This document shows positions 8,140-15,482 of a stretch of 22,488 nt of DNA, piece by piece (the first letter of the stretch is position 1; each line of letters starts with the position of its first letter). Below the pieces are notes generated by a model, which saw only the letters and a program-made list of their open reading frames with translations, had not been told where the DNA came from and made no database searches. The stretch is taken from positions 1 to 22,488 of the forward strand of contig JAIRRP010000058.1 in NCBI GenBank assembly GCA_031255915.1, written 5' to 3'. The stretch comes from Puniceicoccales bacterium. Lineage in GTDB: Bacteria > Verrucomicrobiota > Verrucomicrobiia > Opitutales > JAIRLG01. The position numbers were made by a program, and so were the translations under genes.

Positions 8140-8937
8140 TCACTTAAAGTTTTTACGTGTATTCCTTTTCTTTTGGGAAAGGTCACCATTTCTCCTCTCG
8201 GTCTCTCTTTTATTGCGGCCACCTCGAATAGAGCACGGCTCAGGCACGTTTTTTAAGGTGCCTTTTGGGGCGCTCTGCTTATCACAGCAACCGCAGGAAG
8301 CATCGGTAAAACATCCGGTGAGCATATGCCACAACTTTGACCATATGGTTCTTTTCTTGTCCCGACGGCAATTCTTATGGGAATCTTCTGGGACATCGCA
8401 TTGATCATAAGAAGCTTTATCATGCCTTTCGTTTTTCTTAAATGGAGAAGGTTCCTTACGATCTGAGCGCTGGGATGGCGTCGTTGACCGGGAGCCACCC
8501 CGCGGTCTTGTGGCATGCCCCCGGGAATCACTTTCCGACGAAGGAGATGACGATTCCACAATTTCTTGACGATTTTCATCCAAGATCCGTGTTGTTTTTC
8601 TCAGCGAGGAAGCGTGTTCTTGTGAGCGTTTGTCGTGTTTAGCCGAAGGCTGAGAGGACAATTTCTGGGAAAGTGCATCGTTAAAAACAGAGTTATGCTC
8701 GTTGGTTTCGCCCATGGCTTCTGCCGCACCATCATCAGCACCTCGTCTCGTACGCGGTAAGCGTCCTCTCTTCAGAGGCGCGTGATGCATCATCTCTTCC
8801 TTGGCATCATCGACGAGTGCATCAGGAGACTCCTGCCTAGTAGGATTTGGTGTTTTCGTTGTGACGGAATTTTGCCGACTAGGTACAAATTCCTCTTCTT
8901 TTGCAATTTGCGGTTTTGCCACTTCAAACTCAGGCAT
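8140..8937 (-). CDS. Disordered Lys/Arg/Ser-rich protein with a C-terminal cysteine cluster, unknown function
   Basis: I do not recognise this 265-residue protein. It is low in hydrophobic residues and rich in Arg, Lys, Ser, Glu and Asp, so almost all of it should be disordered. Features include an early acidic segment, a basic KRGRLPRTRRG motif (~58-68) that looks nucleic-acid binding, and Ser-rich SSSPSSESDSRG (~130). The only hydrophobic segment, KKRTIWSKLWHMLTGCF (~195-211), is followed at once by ASCGCCDK, so five cysteines lie within about 30 residues. The C-terminus is again strongly basic. ATG 8937 has AGGA about eight bases upstream, supporting a real gene, as does the short 24-bp gap to murA. 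An RNA- or membrane-associated role is possible but unproven. Confidence 0.7.
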   Translation of the reverse strand: MPEFEVAKPQIAKEEEFVPSRQNSVTTKTPNPTRQESPDALVDDAKEEMMHHAPLKRGRLPRTRRGADDGAAEAMGETNEHNSVFNDALSQKLSSQPSAKHDKRSQEHASSLRKTTRILDENRQEIVESSSPSSESDSRGHATRPRGGSRSTTPSQRSDRKEPSPFKKNERHDKASYDQCDVPEDSHKNCRRDKKRTIWSKLWHMLTGCFTDASCGCCDKQSAPKGTLKNVPEPCSIRGGRNKRETERRNGDLSQKKRNTRKNFK

Positions 8938-9110
8938 ATAATTTCCTATAGATTAAAACAATCCCTCCCTTCGTCACAGCGAAGAAAAGAGAAACGCCGA
9001 CCTACAATCTCCTACGAATTCAATGAGGAAATCCACTAGAACGTAAAGGCGAGAATAAATGGTTTTTACTTTGCTGTAAAGTCTGAAGACAACGACCGTC
9101 TCCTTAAACA

Positions 9111-9140
9111 TTGACTAAGTGAGAAAAAATCACGGTATAC
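9111..9140 (+). promoter_or_regulatory. Candidate sigma70-type promoter of the HU gene
   Basis: TTGACT at 9111-9116 is followed after 18 bases by GTATAC at 9135-9140, or TATACG after 19. It lies about 50 bp upstream of the HU start, in a 254-bp intergenic region that must also hold the divergent promoter of the disordered-protein gene. The -10 match is only fair. Confidence 0.4.
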
Positions 9141-9191
9141 GTAAAATTATGCGGCATTTTCGCAGGCCGTAGATTAAATTAGTTCATTCTT

Positions 9192-9491
9192 ATGAAGAAA
9201 TCCGATCTTATTGCCAAGGCTTACAGTATACTACTGAAGGACTCTCCGTCCCTTGAGAAGGAAAATATTAACAAATCTTCGACAGAGCGCATCGTTAATG
9301 CCCTATTGTCCGCTATTTCAGAAGGTCTTAAAACCGACGAAGAGGTTCAAATCATCGGTTTTGGAACATTTTCTGTAGCTGAACGTGCGGCCCGTGAAGG
9401 TGTCAACCCGCGTACGGGAAAGAAAATTACTATTGCCGCTTCGAAGAGCATTCGTTTTAAAGCAGGAACCAAGCTTAAGGCGATCCTTTAA
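9192..9491 (+). CDS. HU/IHF-family DNA-binding protein
   Basis: Nucleoid-associated dimer that bends DNA. The product is 99 residues, about ten more than E. coli HU. The beta-arm core is typical: VQIIGFGTFSVAERAAREG followed by VNPRTGKKITI with the Pro-containing arm tip, then the C-terminal helix SIRFKAGTKLKAIL. The extra length lies near the N-terminus: between the first helix (MKKSDLIAKAYSILL) and the second (STERIVNALLSAI) there is a stretch DSPSLEKENINKS where standard HU has a tight turn. ATG 9192 is the first start. It stands alone with a candidate promoter upstream and an intrinsic terminator 25 bp downstream, so it is probably monocistronic. Confidence 0.95.
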   Translation: MKKSDLIAKAYSILLKDSPSLEKENINKSSTERIVNALLSAISEGLKTDEEVQIIGFGTFSVAERAAREGVNPRTGKKITIAASKSIRFKAGTKLKAIL

Positions 9492-9516
9492 AGGCGAGAG
9501 GAATCAATTTATCTGG

Positions 9517-9549
9517 GCCGTGTTATTCCTCAAGAATGACGCGGCTTTT
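9517..9549 (+). terminator. Intrinsic terminator after the HU gene
   Basis: A 12-bp stem, GCCGTGTTATTC pairing with GAATGACGCGGC (two G-T pairs) around a CTCAA loop, is followed directly by TTTT. It starts 25 bp after the HU stop and ends 21 bp before the MATE start, separating the two transcription units. Confidence 0.7.
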
Positions 9550-9570
9550 ACATCTCCTTCGTCGTACTCT

Positions 9571-10947
9571 ATGGACACTTCTACTCAACCTCTAACGCGA
9601 TTTTCGGCGGGAAGTTTGCGGGAGCTTCTGGCCATCGCATGGCCAATGATCCTTTCCTCAGCGGCTGGCTGTCTCATGATTGTGGAAGATCGCCTCATTC
9701 TTTCCCGCTATTCCCCTGAAGCTTTTAGTGTCAATATCGGCTCCATGCCTTGGTATTGGGCGGCTATGGACATCGCATTGAGCATCGTTTCGATAAGTGG
9801 CGTTTTGGTAGGACGCTATAACGGTGCGCGGCGTTTTTCCCACATCGGTCCCGTCGTATGGCAAATGCTGTGGTTTTCCGTCTTTCTCTGGATCCCCATC
9901 ATGTTATGGCTCGTACCGTTTATTCCTCGCTTTTTAGCCGAAAATATTCGAGAGCTGGGCGCAACTTACCTTCGGATCATGTTCTATTTTCTACCTGTTC
10001 AATGCGCTGCTTTCGGGGCACTTGCCTCTTTCTTTACGGGACGTGGCAAGACAAAAATTGTTCTCGGTGTTGTTTTGGTCGCCAATGTCGCCAATCTCTT
10101 GTTCGACTGGACCCTTATTTTCGGTGCCGGTCCCATTCCCCCTATGGGGATTGCCGGGGCCGCTTTGGGAAGTGGCATCGCCCAGACGATGAGCTTTGGC
10201 ATTCTTTTTTTCCTTTTCCTTCGGCGACGCTATCGACATCTCTACAGGACATGGGATTGTTCTTTCCGATGGGATTTATGGCGCCAATGCCTGCGTATAG
10301 GGACGCCGAGTGCTCTCACTCGCCTGATCAATTCGTTCTTATGGGCCTGGATCATACAGGTCTGTGCGCAGAAAACATCTCATGAGGAATTCCTGATCTA
10401 TGGAATGTCGATGACGATTTATGCCGCTTTCTTCTTCCTCATAGAAGGCACGGGGTACGGCGTGACCATCGTCGACTCCAATGCTATTGGATCTCAGCAA
10501 ATGTCCACCATCGTGAGGAACACGCGCTCGTGGGTTTTTCTATCTTTCGCTTTTTGTGGAGCACTTTCCCCCTTCATGATCTTCTATCCAGAGCCCTTTT
10601 TTCGGTTATTCTCCATCGATTTTCAATCGGAATCAACAGCGCTTATGGCGAGAGAGTTCTTGATTTGGAGCTGGCTTCTCTTTACGACGGAATTTTTTCA
10701 TTTCAACTATTTCGCCATCATCACCGCCTTCGGTGATACAATATTTCGCATGCTCTCGGCGCCGATATGTTATGTCTTGCTCGTCATTATCCCTACTTAC
10801 CACTCGCTCTATTATGGTTCCCACCGGGCATTGGTGTTCATCCAATGCTCTTTGCTCAATGAAGTGGTGATGACGGTCCTGTTTTTCGTGCGCTACCAAT
10901 GGTTATTGAAGAGGCAGAGTGCCCGATCCGTTCTCGCCGTGGCGTAG
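9571..10947 (+). CDS. MATE-family multidrug/toxin efflux transporter
   Basis: Inner-membrane antiporter of the MATE (NorM/DinF) family, which exports cationic compounds using Na+ or H+ gradients. The 458-residue product has about twelve hydrophobic segments in two similar halves. Recognisable parts are LRELLAIAWPMILSSAAG at the start, the loop SFFTGRGKTKIVLGVVLVAN near 150-170 (the family's GRTK...NVLN-like segment), and IPPMGIAGAALGSGIAQT near 190. I start at ATG 9571 (MDTSTQPL). The frame is open upstream into the HU gene, but that part has no membrane or family character. The substrate cannot be told from the sequence. It is followed by the first cloverleaf repeat 50 bp downstream. Confidence 0.92.
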   Translation: MDTSTQPLTRFSAGSLRELLAIAWPMILSSAAGCLMIVEDRLILSRYSPEAFSVNIGSMPWYWAAMDIALSIVSISGVLVGRYNGARRFSHIGPVVWQMLWFSVFLWIPIMLWLVPFIPRFLAENIRELGATYLRIMFYFLPVQCAAFGALASFFTGRGKTKIVLGVVLVANVANLLFDWTLIFGAGPIPPMGIAGAALGSGIAQTMSFGILFFLFLRRRYRHLYRTWDCSFRWDLWRQCLRIGTPSALTRLINSFLWAWIIQVCAQKTSHEEFLIYGMSMTIYAAFFFLIEGTGYGVTIVDSNAIGSQQMSTIVRNTRSWVFLSFAFCGALSPFMIFYPEPFFRLFSIDFQSESTALMAREFLIWSWLLFTTEFFHFNYFAIITAFGDTIFRMLSAPICYVLLVIIPTYHSLYYGSHRALVFIQCSLLNEVVMTVLFFVRYQWLLKRQSARSVLAVA

Positions 10948-10997
10948 GTATTTCCTTTATCTTCGGGCGTGTTGCGTCTGTCCGGATGTTCCGTCTG

Positions 10998-11100
10998 TCT
11001 GTCGCTTTTGCGAAGGGACAAAATGAAGGCGGAGCCCTTCATTTCGTCCCTTCGCGGCCCGCGCAGCGGGCCAGAGCCCGAAGGGCTCAAAAGCGACAGA
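10998..11100 (+). repeat. Three-armed cloverleaf repeat, copy 1
   Basis: Closing stem of 13 perfect base pairs, TCTGTCGCTTTTG (10998-11010) with its complement at 11088-11100. Packed inside are three hairpins: a long one at 11011-11054 (9 bp, one A-C mismatch, then 9 bp, with a 6-nt loop), GGCCCGC-gca-GCGGGCC at 11056-11072, and GAGCCC-gaa-GGGCTC at 11074-11088. Junction linkers are 0-1 nt. It lies between the MATE gene and argS, both rightward. Related in sequence to the copies at 14154 and 17318. Confidence 0.9.
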
Positions 11101-11307
11101 CCCGCCCGTTCGGCCTGAGCCGCCGTTGGAAAATGACGAGACCACAGGCGGTATACATATGTTCGAAATCAGCACTTCCCTAGAAATACAGAGAATGGCC
11201 CTAAGCAGGCCTCCTCTCATGGAAACCTGCTGAACGAGGTGGTCTTGGCTGAAACTTTTTCGGGAAAAACCTTGCATGACGGTGGTTTCTCGAAAAATAG
11301 CACCTCC
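11101..11307 (+). other. Intergenic leader upstream of argS, no recognised gene
   Basis: This is the remainder of the 360-bp gap between the MATE gene and argS. I see no coding signal. Weak hairpins are present, for example AGCAGG/CCTGCT at 11204-11231 and AAACC/GGTTT at 11267-11288. I find no T-box specifier/antiterminator consensus or other known riboswitch. A frame beginning with GTG at 11239 runs into argS but lacks protein character before the ATG at 11308. Confidence 0.4.
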
Positions 11308-13077
11308 ATGTCGAAGGTGTTTCACATAACTTCTTTTCTGGGTGAGTGTCTTCAAAGAGCGCTCGCGACATCAGGTATTGAGAGCACGGAAAGAGATGCA
11401 CGTATACAGCCTTCGGATCCCCGCCTCGGCGATTTTCAGGCCAATGGCCTGATGGCACTGGCAAAATCGCAAAAGACCTCGCCATTATCACTGGCGGAGC
11501 AGGTGATGTGCTCTTTAGAGGTCGATGAAGAGTGGCGGAAAACGGAAATAAAGGCCTTCGTATCAGGACCCGGATTCATCACTTTCCAGCTTTCGGATGC
11601 TTTTCTTCTGCATTGGCTGAACCGGTATAAGAAAGAGGAATGCCTGAAGCGGGACGCTGGGCAGAGGTTATTGGGACGAAAAGTCGTGATCGATTACTCC
11701 TCTCCCAATACGGCAAAACAGATGCATGTGGGACACCTTCGTTCGATGATCATCGGAGAATCTCTCCAGCGATTGCTGAGATTTTGCGGAGCCGAAGTGA
11801 TTCGCGATAATCATATCGGCGACTGGGGGACGCAGTTCGGAATATTGATCCTCATGCTGAAGCGCCATTCCTTCGACTTTGAAAAAAATTCCTCCGATAT
11901 TTTAAAGACATTGGAGGCGCTTTATAAGGAAGGAGTCGCTTTGACAAAGGCGGATGAAAATTTGTTGAATGAAGCGCGTAGAGAGCTCGTTCTATTGCAG
12001 CAGGGCGATCGAACCAACATGTCTCTGTGGCAGAGGATCAATGATATTTCCTACAGAGCTTTTGAGGAAATTTACGATGAAATGGATGTGCATTTCGATT
12101 GCGTATTGGGAGAATCATTCTATCGCGACCAGGTCGACCGCGTCCTCCGAGAATTGGAGGAAATAGGCGTAGCGGAAGTCAGCGAGGGTGCCCTTGTCGT
12201 TCGGCATAGGGAGCATTCTCGGTTCTGTGAACAGCCTTTTCTGATACGCAAAAAGGATGGTGCTTCCAATTACGCGACGACGGATCTGGCCACATTGTTA
12301 TACCGTGTGGAACATTTCCATACCGATGAAATCATCTACGTGACGGATGGGCGCCAACAGGACCACTTTCAGCAGCTATTCCTCACGGCCGAGGCTTGGT
12401 TCGCCCAAAAAAACTACGTCTTACCCATTTTGAAGCACGTTTGGTTCGGGACTATTTTAGGGAAAGATGGCAAAGCGATCAAGACGCGTTCAGGCGAGCC
12501 TGTTCACCTACGCGAGTTGATGGAGGAAGCGAAGTCGCGGGCCTATGCCATCGTTTCTGAGAAAAATCCCCATTTATTGGAGGAGGAAAAGAGACAAATT
12601 GCACGTGTGGTGGGCTTGGGAGCTATTCGCTATGCCGATTTGTCGCAAAATCGTACGCATGACTATGCCTTTTCTTGGGGAAAGCTCCTGTCATTTGAGG
12701 GTAACACAGCGCCCTATCTCCTCTATGCGCTTGCGAGAATTCGTTCCATTTTTAGAAAAGTAGCTCCCCCCCTAAGGGAGGAAAGCACAACCGTTGATAT
12801 GGCAATGATTGGGACTGCAGAAGAACGGGCATTGGCGAAGAAGCTCGTCCTGTTCCCCTATGCTCTGGGCCAAGCCATTGAAGATCTATGTCCTCATTTT
12901 CTCTGTACCTATCTCTATGAATTGGCGGAGATATTTTCCTCCTTTTATAACACCAATCGCATCCTAGATGAGGAGAAGACAGTTACGGTGCGGCGTTTGG
13001 CATTGTGTTCTCGAACGGGACTTATGCTGAAGCAGGGACTTACTCTCTTGGGCATGGAAACATTGGAGAAGATGTAG
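11308..13077 (+). CDS. argS: Arginyl-tRNA synthetase
   Basis: Class I synthetase that charges tRNA-Arg in the cytoplasm. The product is 589 residues, close to the bacterial norm. The N-terminal Add-1 domain (about 1-110) includes DPRLGDFQANGLMALAK. The catalytic core has YSSPNTAKQMHVGHLRS (HIGH motif as HVGH, ~130), IGDWGTQFG, and LGKDGKAIKTRSGE in place of KMSKS (~395), as is usual for ArgRS. Then RYADLSQNRTHDYAFSW, and the C-terminal anticodon-binding helical domain with APYLLYALARIRSIF. I start at ATG 11308 (MSKVFHITSFL). No clear Shine-Dalgarno is visible. Confidence 0.95.
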   Translation: MSKVFHITSFLGECLQRALATSGIESTERDARIQPSDPRLGDFQANGLMALAKSQKTSPLSLAEQVMCSLEVDEEWRKTEIKAFVSGPGFITFQLSDAFLLHWLNRYKKEECLKRDAGQRLLGRKVVIDYSSPNTAKQMHVGHLRSMIIGESLQRLLRFCGAEVIRDNHIGDWGTQFGILILMLKRHSFDFEKNSSDILKTLEALYKEGVALTKADENLLNEARRELVLLQQGDRTNMSLWQRINDISYRAFEEIYDEMDVHFDCVLGESFYRDQVDRVLRELEEIGVAEVSEGALVVRHREHSRFCEQPFLIRKKDGASNYATTDLATLLYRVEHFHTDEIIYVTDGRQQDHFQQLFLTAEAWFAQKNYVLPILKHVWFGTILGKDGKAIKTRSGEPVHLRELMEEAKSRAYAIVSEKNPHLLEEEKRQIARVVGLGAIRYADLSQNRTHDYAFSWGKLLSFEGNTAPYLLYALARIRSIFRKVAPPLREESTTVDMAMIGTAEERALAKKLVLFPYALGQAIEDLCPHFLCTYLYELAEIFSSFYNTNRILDEEKTVTVRRLALCSRTGLMLKQGLTLLGMETLEKM

Positions 13078-13080
13078 AGA

Positions 13081-13188
13081 GTGTCGTCAAAAAAGGTTGA
13101 CAAAGGGAAGAAAGGACATACAGGAGGCTTGTTTCTGCATTCCACATTTCCTCTATCTCTCTTTTTGTTGCCTGATTTTGACGGCACC
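13081..13188. repeat. 12-bp inverted repeat spanning the argS-xer gap
   Basis: GTGTCGTCAAAA at 13081-13092 and TTTTGACGGCAC at 13177-13188 can pair over 12 bp with one G-T. The interior holds a perfect TTGACA at 13097-13102 with only a poor -10 match (TACAGG at 13119), and an AGGAGG with no start codon at proper spacing. The interior does not form the clean three arms of the other repeats, so it may be a decayed copy, a loose terminator for argS, or chance. Confidence 0.35.
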
Positions 13189-13208
13189 TTTTAAAATGAA
13201 TTCTGCCT

Positions 13209-14129
13209 ATGTCAGCGTTATCATTGCGAAGTGCCGTGGAGAAGTTTTTAACTTTCCTGACGTTGGAAAAAGGAGCTTCTGAGCATACACTGTTGGCCTA
13301 TCAATCAGATCTGAAGCAGTGGGAACGATTTGCCCTTCAGGCGAAGGAAGAGGTCGCGAGGGATGTGTCCACTGTGACACCCGATGATATCCGGGAATGG
13401 GTCGTTTCTCTCCATGCGGCCTACTACCAGCCGAGAGCCATCGCGAGGAAGATCGCAACGCTGCGTTCTTTCTTTAAAAATCTGGCAAATGAAGGCGGGA
13501 TAGCCATCAATCCTATGGAAGAGATCCACCTGCCCAAGGCCGGACGCAATTTACCCCACGTGCTGTCGGTGGAGGAAATGAAGCGTTTGCTCAATGCGCC
13601 GCCTCGAGGAACTCCTCAGGGCATCAGAGATCGAGCCATGTTGGAATTGGCCTACAGCAGTGGACTGCGCGTATCAGAACTCTGTTGTCTATCCCTGCAG
13701 GCCCTGGATTTGGAAAATGGGTTTGTGCGGGTGTACGGCAAAGGGAACAAAGAGCGCGTTGTGCCGATAGGACATTTTGCGATCTCTGCCTTGAAGGAAT
13801 ACCTGGAGTGTGGACGTCCGGCATTGGTCTCTCAGAAGACAGGCAGTCCTGTTTTTCTCAGCCGAAGAGGGGTTTCTCTGTCGCGTAAGACATTTTGGAT
13901 GTATCTCAAAAAATATGCCCAAAATGCTGGAATTCAATGTCTCGTGACGCCGCATGCGTTGCGCCACTCCTTCGCGACACATCTCTTGGAAAATGGTGCC
14001 GATCTGCGATTTATTCAGGAGATGCTAGGCCATGAGGATATTTCGACAACACAGGTCTATACGCGCGTGGAGACGAAGAGGCTCCAACAGCAGTACGAGA
14101 AATTTCATCCCCATGCTTTGGGAAAGTAG
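13209..14129 (+). CDS. Tyrosine recombinase XerC/XerD
   Basis: Site-specific recombinase of the type that resolves chromosome dimers at dif. The 306-residue product has the N-terminal SAM-like core-binding domain (about 1-100, with LEKGASEHTLLAYQSDL) and the catalytic domain. The full catalytic set is visible: Arg in YSSGLRVSELC (~157), Lys in GKGNKERVVP (~181), His-x-x-Arg in TPHALRHSFATHLLENGADL (~251-254), His in LGHEDIS (~276) and Tyr in TTQVYTRV (~285). Length and motifs fit XerC/XerD rather than a phage integrase, and there are no phage genes or att repeats nearby. I cannot separate XerC from XerD on this sequence alone. A cloverleaf repeat begins 24 bp after its stop. Confidence 0.92.
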   Translation: MSALSLRSAVEKFLTFLTLEKGASEHTLLAYQSDLKQWERFALQAKEEVARDVSTVTPDDIREWVVSLHAAYYQPRAIARKIATLRSFFKNLANEGGIAINPMEEIHLPKAGRNLPHVLSVEEMKRLLNAPPRGTPQGIRDRAMLELAYSSGLRVSELCCLSLQALDLENGFVRVYGKGNKERVVPIGHFAISALKEYLECGRPALVSQKTGSPVFLSRRGVSLSRKTFWMYLKKYAQNAGIQCLVTPHALRHSFATHLLENGADLRFIQEMLGHEDISTTQVYTRVETKRLQQQYEKFHPHALGK

Positions 14130-14153
14130 CTGGGGCGTCTTCGTTCGAGCAGC

Positions 14154-14264
14154 GGGTTTGCCGCCTTTGAGCCCTTCGGGCTCCGGCCCGCTACGCGGGC
14201 CGCGGCAGGAAAAAATGAAAGCTCCCGCTTTGCATTTTTTGCTGGCCGCAAAGGCGGCGAACCC
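14154..14264 (-). repeat. Three-armed cloverleaf repeat, copy 2 (inverted)
   Basis: Closing stem of 15 bp with one G-T (14154-14168 with 14250-14264). Arms in plus order are GAGCCC-ttc-GGGCTC (14169-14183), CGGCCCGC-tac-GCGGGCCG (14184-14202), and a long hairpin to 14249 with base GCGGC/GCCGC and tip AAAAAATG-AAAGC/GCTTTGCATTTTTT. The order is the reverse of copies 1 and 4, so this copy is inverted; its reverse complement aligns with them closely. It lies between the end of the xer gene and the 3' end of tRNA-Gly. Confidence 0.9.
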
Positions 14265-14352
14265 AGACCGAATCCCTGCGGAAACAGAAAATGCTGGCAA
14301 CCCAGAGGGTCGTAAGATAGGGCCGAAAAGTGGCTAATCTTGGGATAAAGCC

Positions 14353-14426
14353 TGGTGCGGGCAGAGGGAATCGAACCCTCGACCCAAGCTTGGGAAGCTC
14401 ATGTATTACCTCTATACTATGCCCGC
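14353..14426 (-). tRNA. tRNA-Gly(CCC)
   Basis: The reverse strand folds as a full tRNA. The acceptor stem is GCGGGCA/TGCCCGC, the D-arm GTAT-AGAGGTA-ATAC, the anticodon arm TGAGC-TTCCCAA-GCTTG (two G-T pairs) with anticodon CCC at loop positions 34-36, and the T-arm GAGGG-TTCGATT-CCCTC. CCA is encoded at 14355-14353. The discriminator base is A rather than the U of E. coli glycine tRNAs. It reads GGG codons. The gene stands alone between two cloverleaf repeats. Confidence 0.93.
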
Positions 14427-14537
14427 AATGGATGGGAAAGACAATCAATGGAGGCCAAAGAGCAATGGAAAAATTTGTGGAGACGGAAAAGAACGCGATC
14501 TTTTTGGGAATGGGTATTTCGAGATGCGGGCTCCGGG

Positions 14538-14618
14538 GGCTGTCTCTGCCATAGGCAAATGAAATTTGCCTATGGTGGCCCACAACGTGGGCGATTCCTT
14601 TGGAATCCAGAGACAGCC
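14538..14618. repeat. Three-armed cloverleaf repeat, copy 3 (divergent sequence)
   Basis: Perfect 11-bp closing stem GGCTGTCTCTG (14538-14548) with CAGAGACAGCC (14608-14618). Three perfect hairpins fill the interior: 12 bp at 14549-14575 (loop GAA), GCCCAC-aac-GTGGGC at 14578-14592, and GATTCC-ttt-GGAATC at 14593-14607. Linkers are 0-2 nt. The layout (long arm, then two 6-bp arms) matches copies 1 and 4, but the sequence is essentially unrelated. It lies upstream of both tRNA-Gly (-) and the HIT gene (+). Confidence 0.9.
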
Positions 14619-14702
14619 AACGCAACGAACTTCGGATATTCTCTTCCCTTCGGGAGGCCCATAAAAAAAGTCTTCCCATGGCGCCTCATAGTCCTTCACT
14701 GG

Positions 14703-15122
14703 ATGACCATGGAGGGATTTATACTTGTTCCTGATTTGGCGAAAAAAGCGGTTATCGTCGACTGGCCGTTATCGCGCATTCTCCTGCAATCTTCCAAAGA
14801 TTTTCCATGGATTCTGCTGATCCCAAGACGTTTGGGAATTTCCCAAGTACATGAACTGACAGAAGGGGATCAGCTCCAGCTCATGAGGGAAATTTCCGCC
14901 GCCAGCCGGCTCATGATCACCCATTTTTCTTGCGATCGCGTCAATGTGGCCGCCATGGGCAACAAGGTACCCCAATTGCATGTCCACGTCATCTGTCGAG
15001 ATAGGGAAGATCCCTACTGGCCTGAGACGATCTGGCATCAACCCTATGCTCCACTGGAAGCAGAGGCCCTGGAGGCCCGGAGAAAGCAGTTGTTCGATAT
15101 CTTTCATCTACAGCCCTGGTGA
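14703..15122 (+). CDS. HIT-domain nucleotide hydrolase/transferase-like protein
   Basis: Histidine-triad family protein of 139 residues, cytoplasmic. Members hydrolyse dinucleoside polyphosphates or AMP-linked compounds; the substrate here is unknown. Visible features are the opening FILVPDLAKK...WPLSRILLQ, the strand PWILLIPRR, MGNKVPQLHVHVICR near residues 80-95 carrying the catalytic triad region as HVHV, and DPYWPETIW downstream, which matches the small HIT proteins often annotated as diadenosine tetraphosphate hydrolases. The third His of the canonical HxHxH is replaced by Cys/Arg in HVHVICR, as in many of this subgroup. I start at ATG 14703 (ATG 14709 is also possible). The frame stays open upstream through a tRNA and a repeat, which cannot be coding. 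Confidence 0.85.
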   Translation: MTMEGFILVPDLAKKAVIVDWPLSRILLQSSKDFPWILLIPRRLGISQVHELTEGDQLQLMREISAASRLMITHFSCDRVNVAAMGNKVPQLHVHVICRDREDPYWPETIWHQPYAPLEAEALEARRKQLFDIFHLQPW

Positions 15123-15212
15123 ACGATGGTACGCATAACTTCGAAAGGACAGAAAGGCCATAGGTATGGCCTAGGTACTTCGAGATTCCTGGGGAATTTC
15201 GTCGGACAGTCG

Positions 15213-15482
15213 ATGCGGAGGATAGAGGCCCGATGGGGCCTAGGCTGTTTAGGGCTGATTCGGTTGTATCGCATTATTTTTTCACCTCTGAAAAAAGTCA
15301 TGCTGGGGCCCCAGGCGGCGTGTCGATTTTATCCGACATGCTCGGAATACGCCATGGAAGCGTTGAGGCTGCACCCTTTAGGGCGGGCGACACACCTTAC
15401 CATCAGGCGCCTTCTGCGCTGTCATCCCTGGAGTTCGTCGGCCGTCTACGATCCCGTACCTCCAGGTAAGCGTAAAGGATAA
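15213..15482 (+). CDS. yidD: Membrane protein insertion efficiency factor YidD
   Basis: Small membrane-associated protein that aids YidC-dependent insertion. From ATG 15213 it is 89 residues, the usual size. The signature is complete: LIRLYRIIFSPLKKVMLGP, then CRFYPTCSEYAMEALR with two of the conserved cysteines, and RRLLRCHPWSSSAVYDPVP with the third. An in-frame ATG at 15126, three bases after the HIT stop, would add 29 residues with no family match but would suit translational coupling, so the start is uncertain. In many bacteria yidD sits with rnpA and yidC; here it does not. Its last 80 bases overlap the end of lgt on the other strand. Confidence 0.92.
   Translation: MRRIEARWGLGCLGLIRLYRIIFSPLKKVMLGPQAACRFYPTCSEYAMEALRLHPLGRATHLTIRRLLRCHPWSSSAVYDPVPPGKRKG

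Noticed and set aside
9385..9570. Upstream extension of the MATE protein
   Set aside because: It overlaps the HU gene and its terminator in another frame and has no membrane or family sequence.
10899..11183. Short open frames running through the repeats (also near 14032-14337 and 17239-17535)
   Set aside because: Their translations are only the GC-rich repeat arms (strings such as SPSGSGPLRGPR), with no ribosome site or protein character.
13122..13194. Leader peptide after the AGGAGG at 13122-13127
   Set aside because: The only start in reach is a TTG one base after the Shine-Dalgarno, too close for initiation, and the 21-residue product has no sign of being a leader.
13209..14129. The tyrosine recombinase as an integrase of a genomic island
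   Set aside because: Its length and motifs are of the XerC/XerD type, and there are no att-like direct repeats at the nearby tRNA and no phage or island genes.
14355..14702. Upstream extension of the HIT protein by 116 residues
   Set aside because: It would translate a tRNA on the other strand and a cloverleaf repeat. The HIT family start fits ATG 14703.
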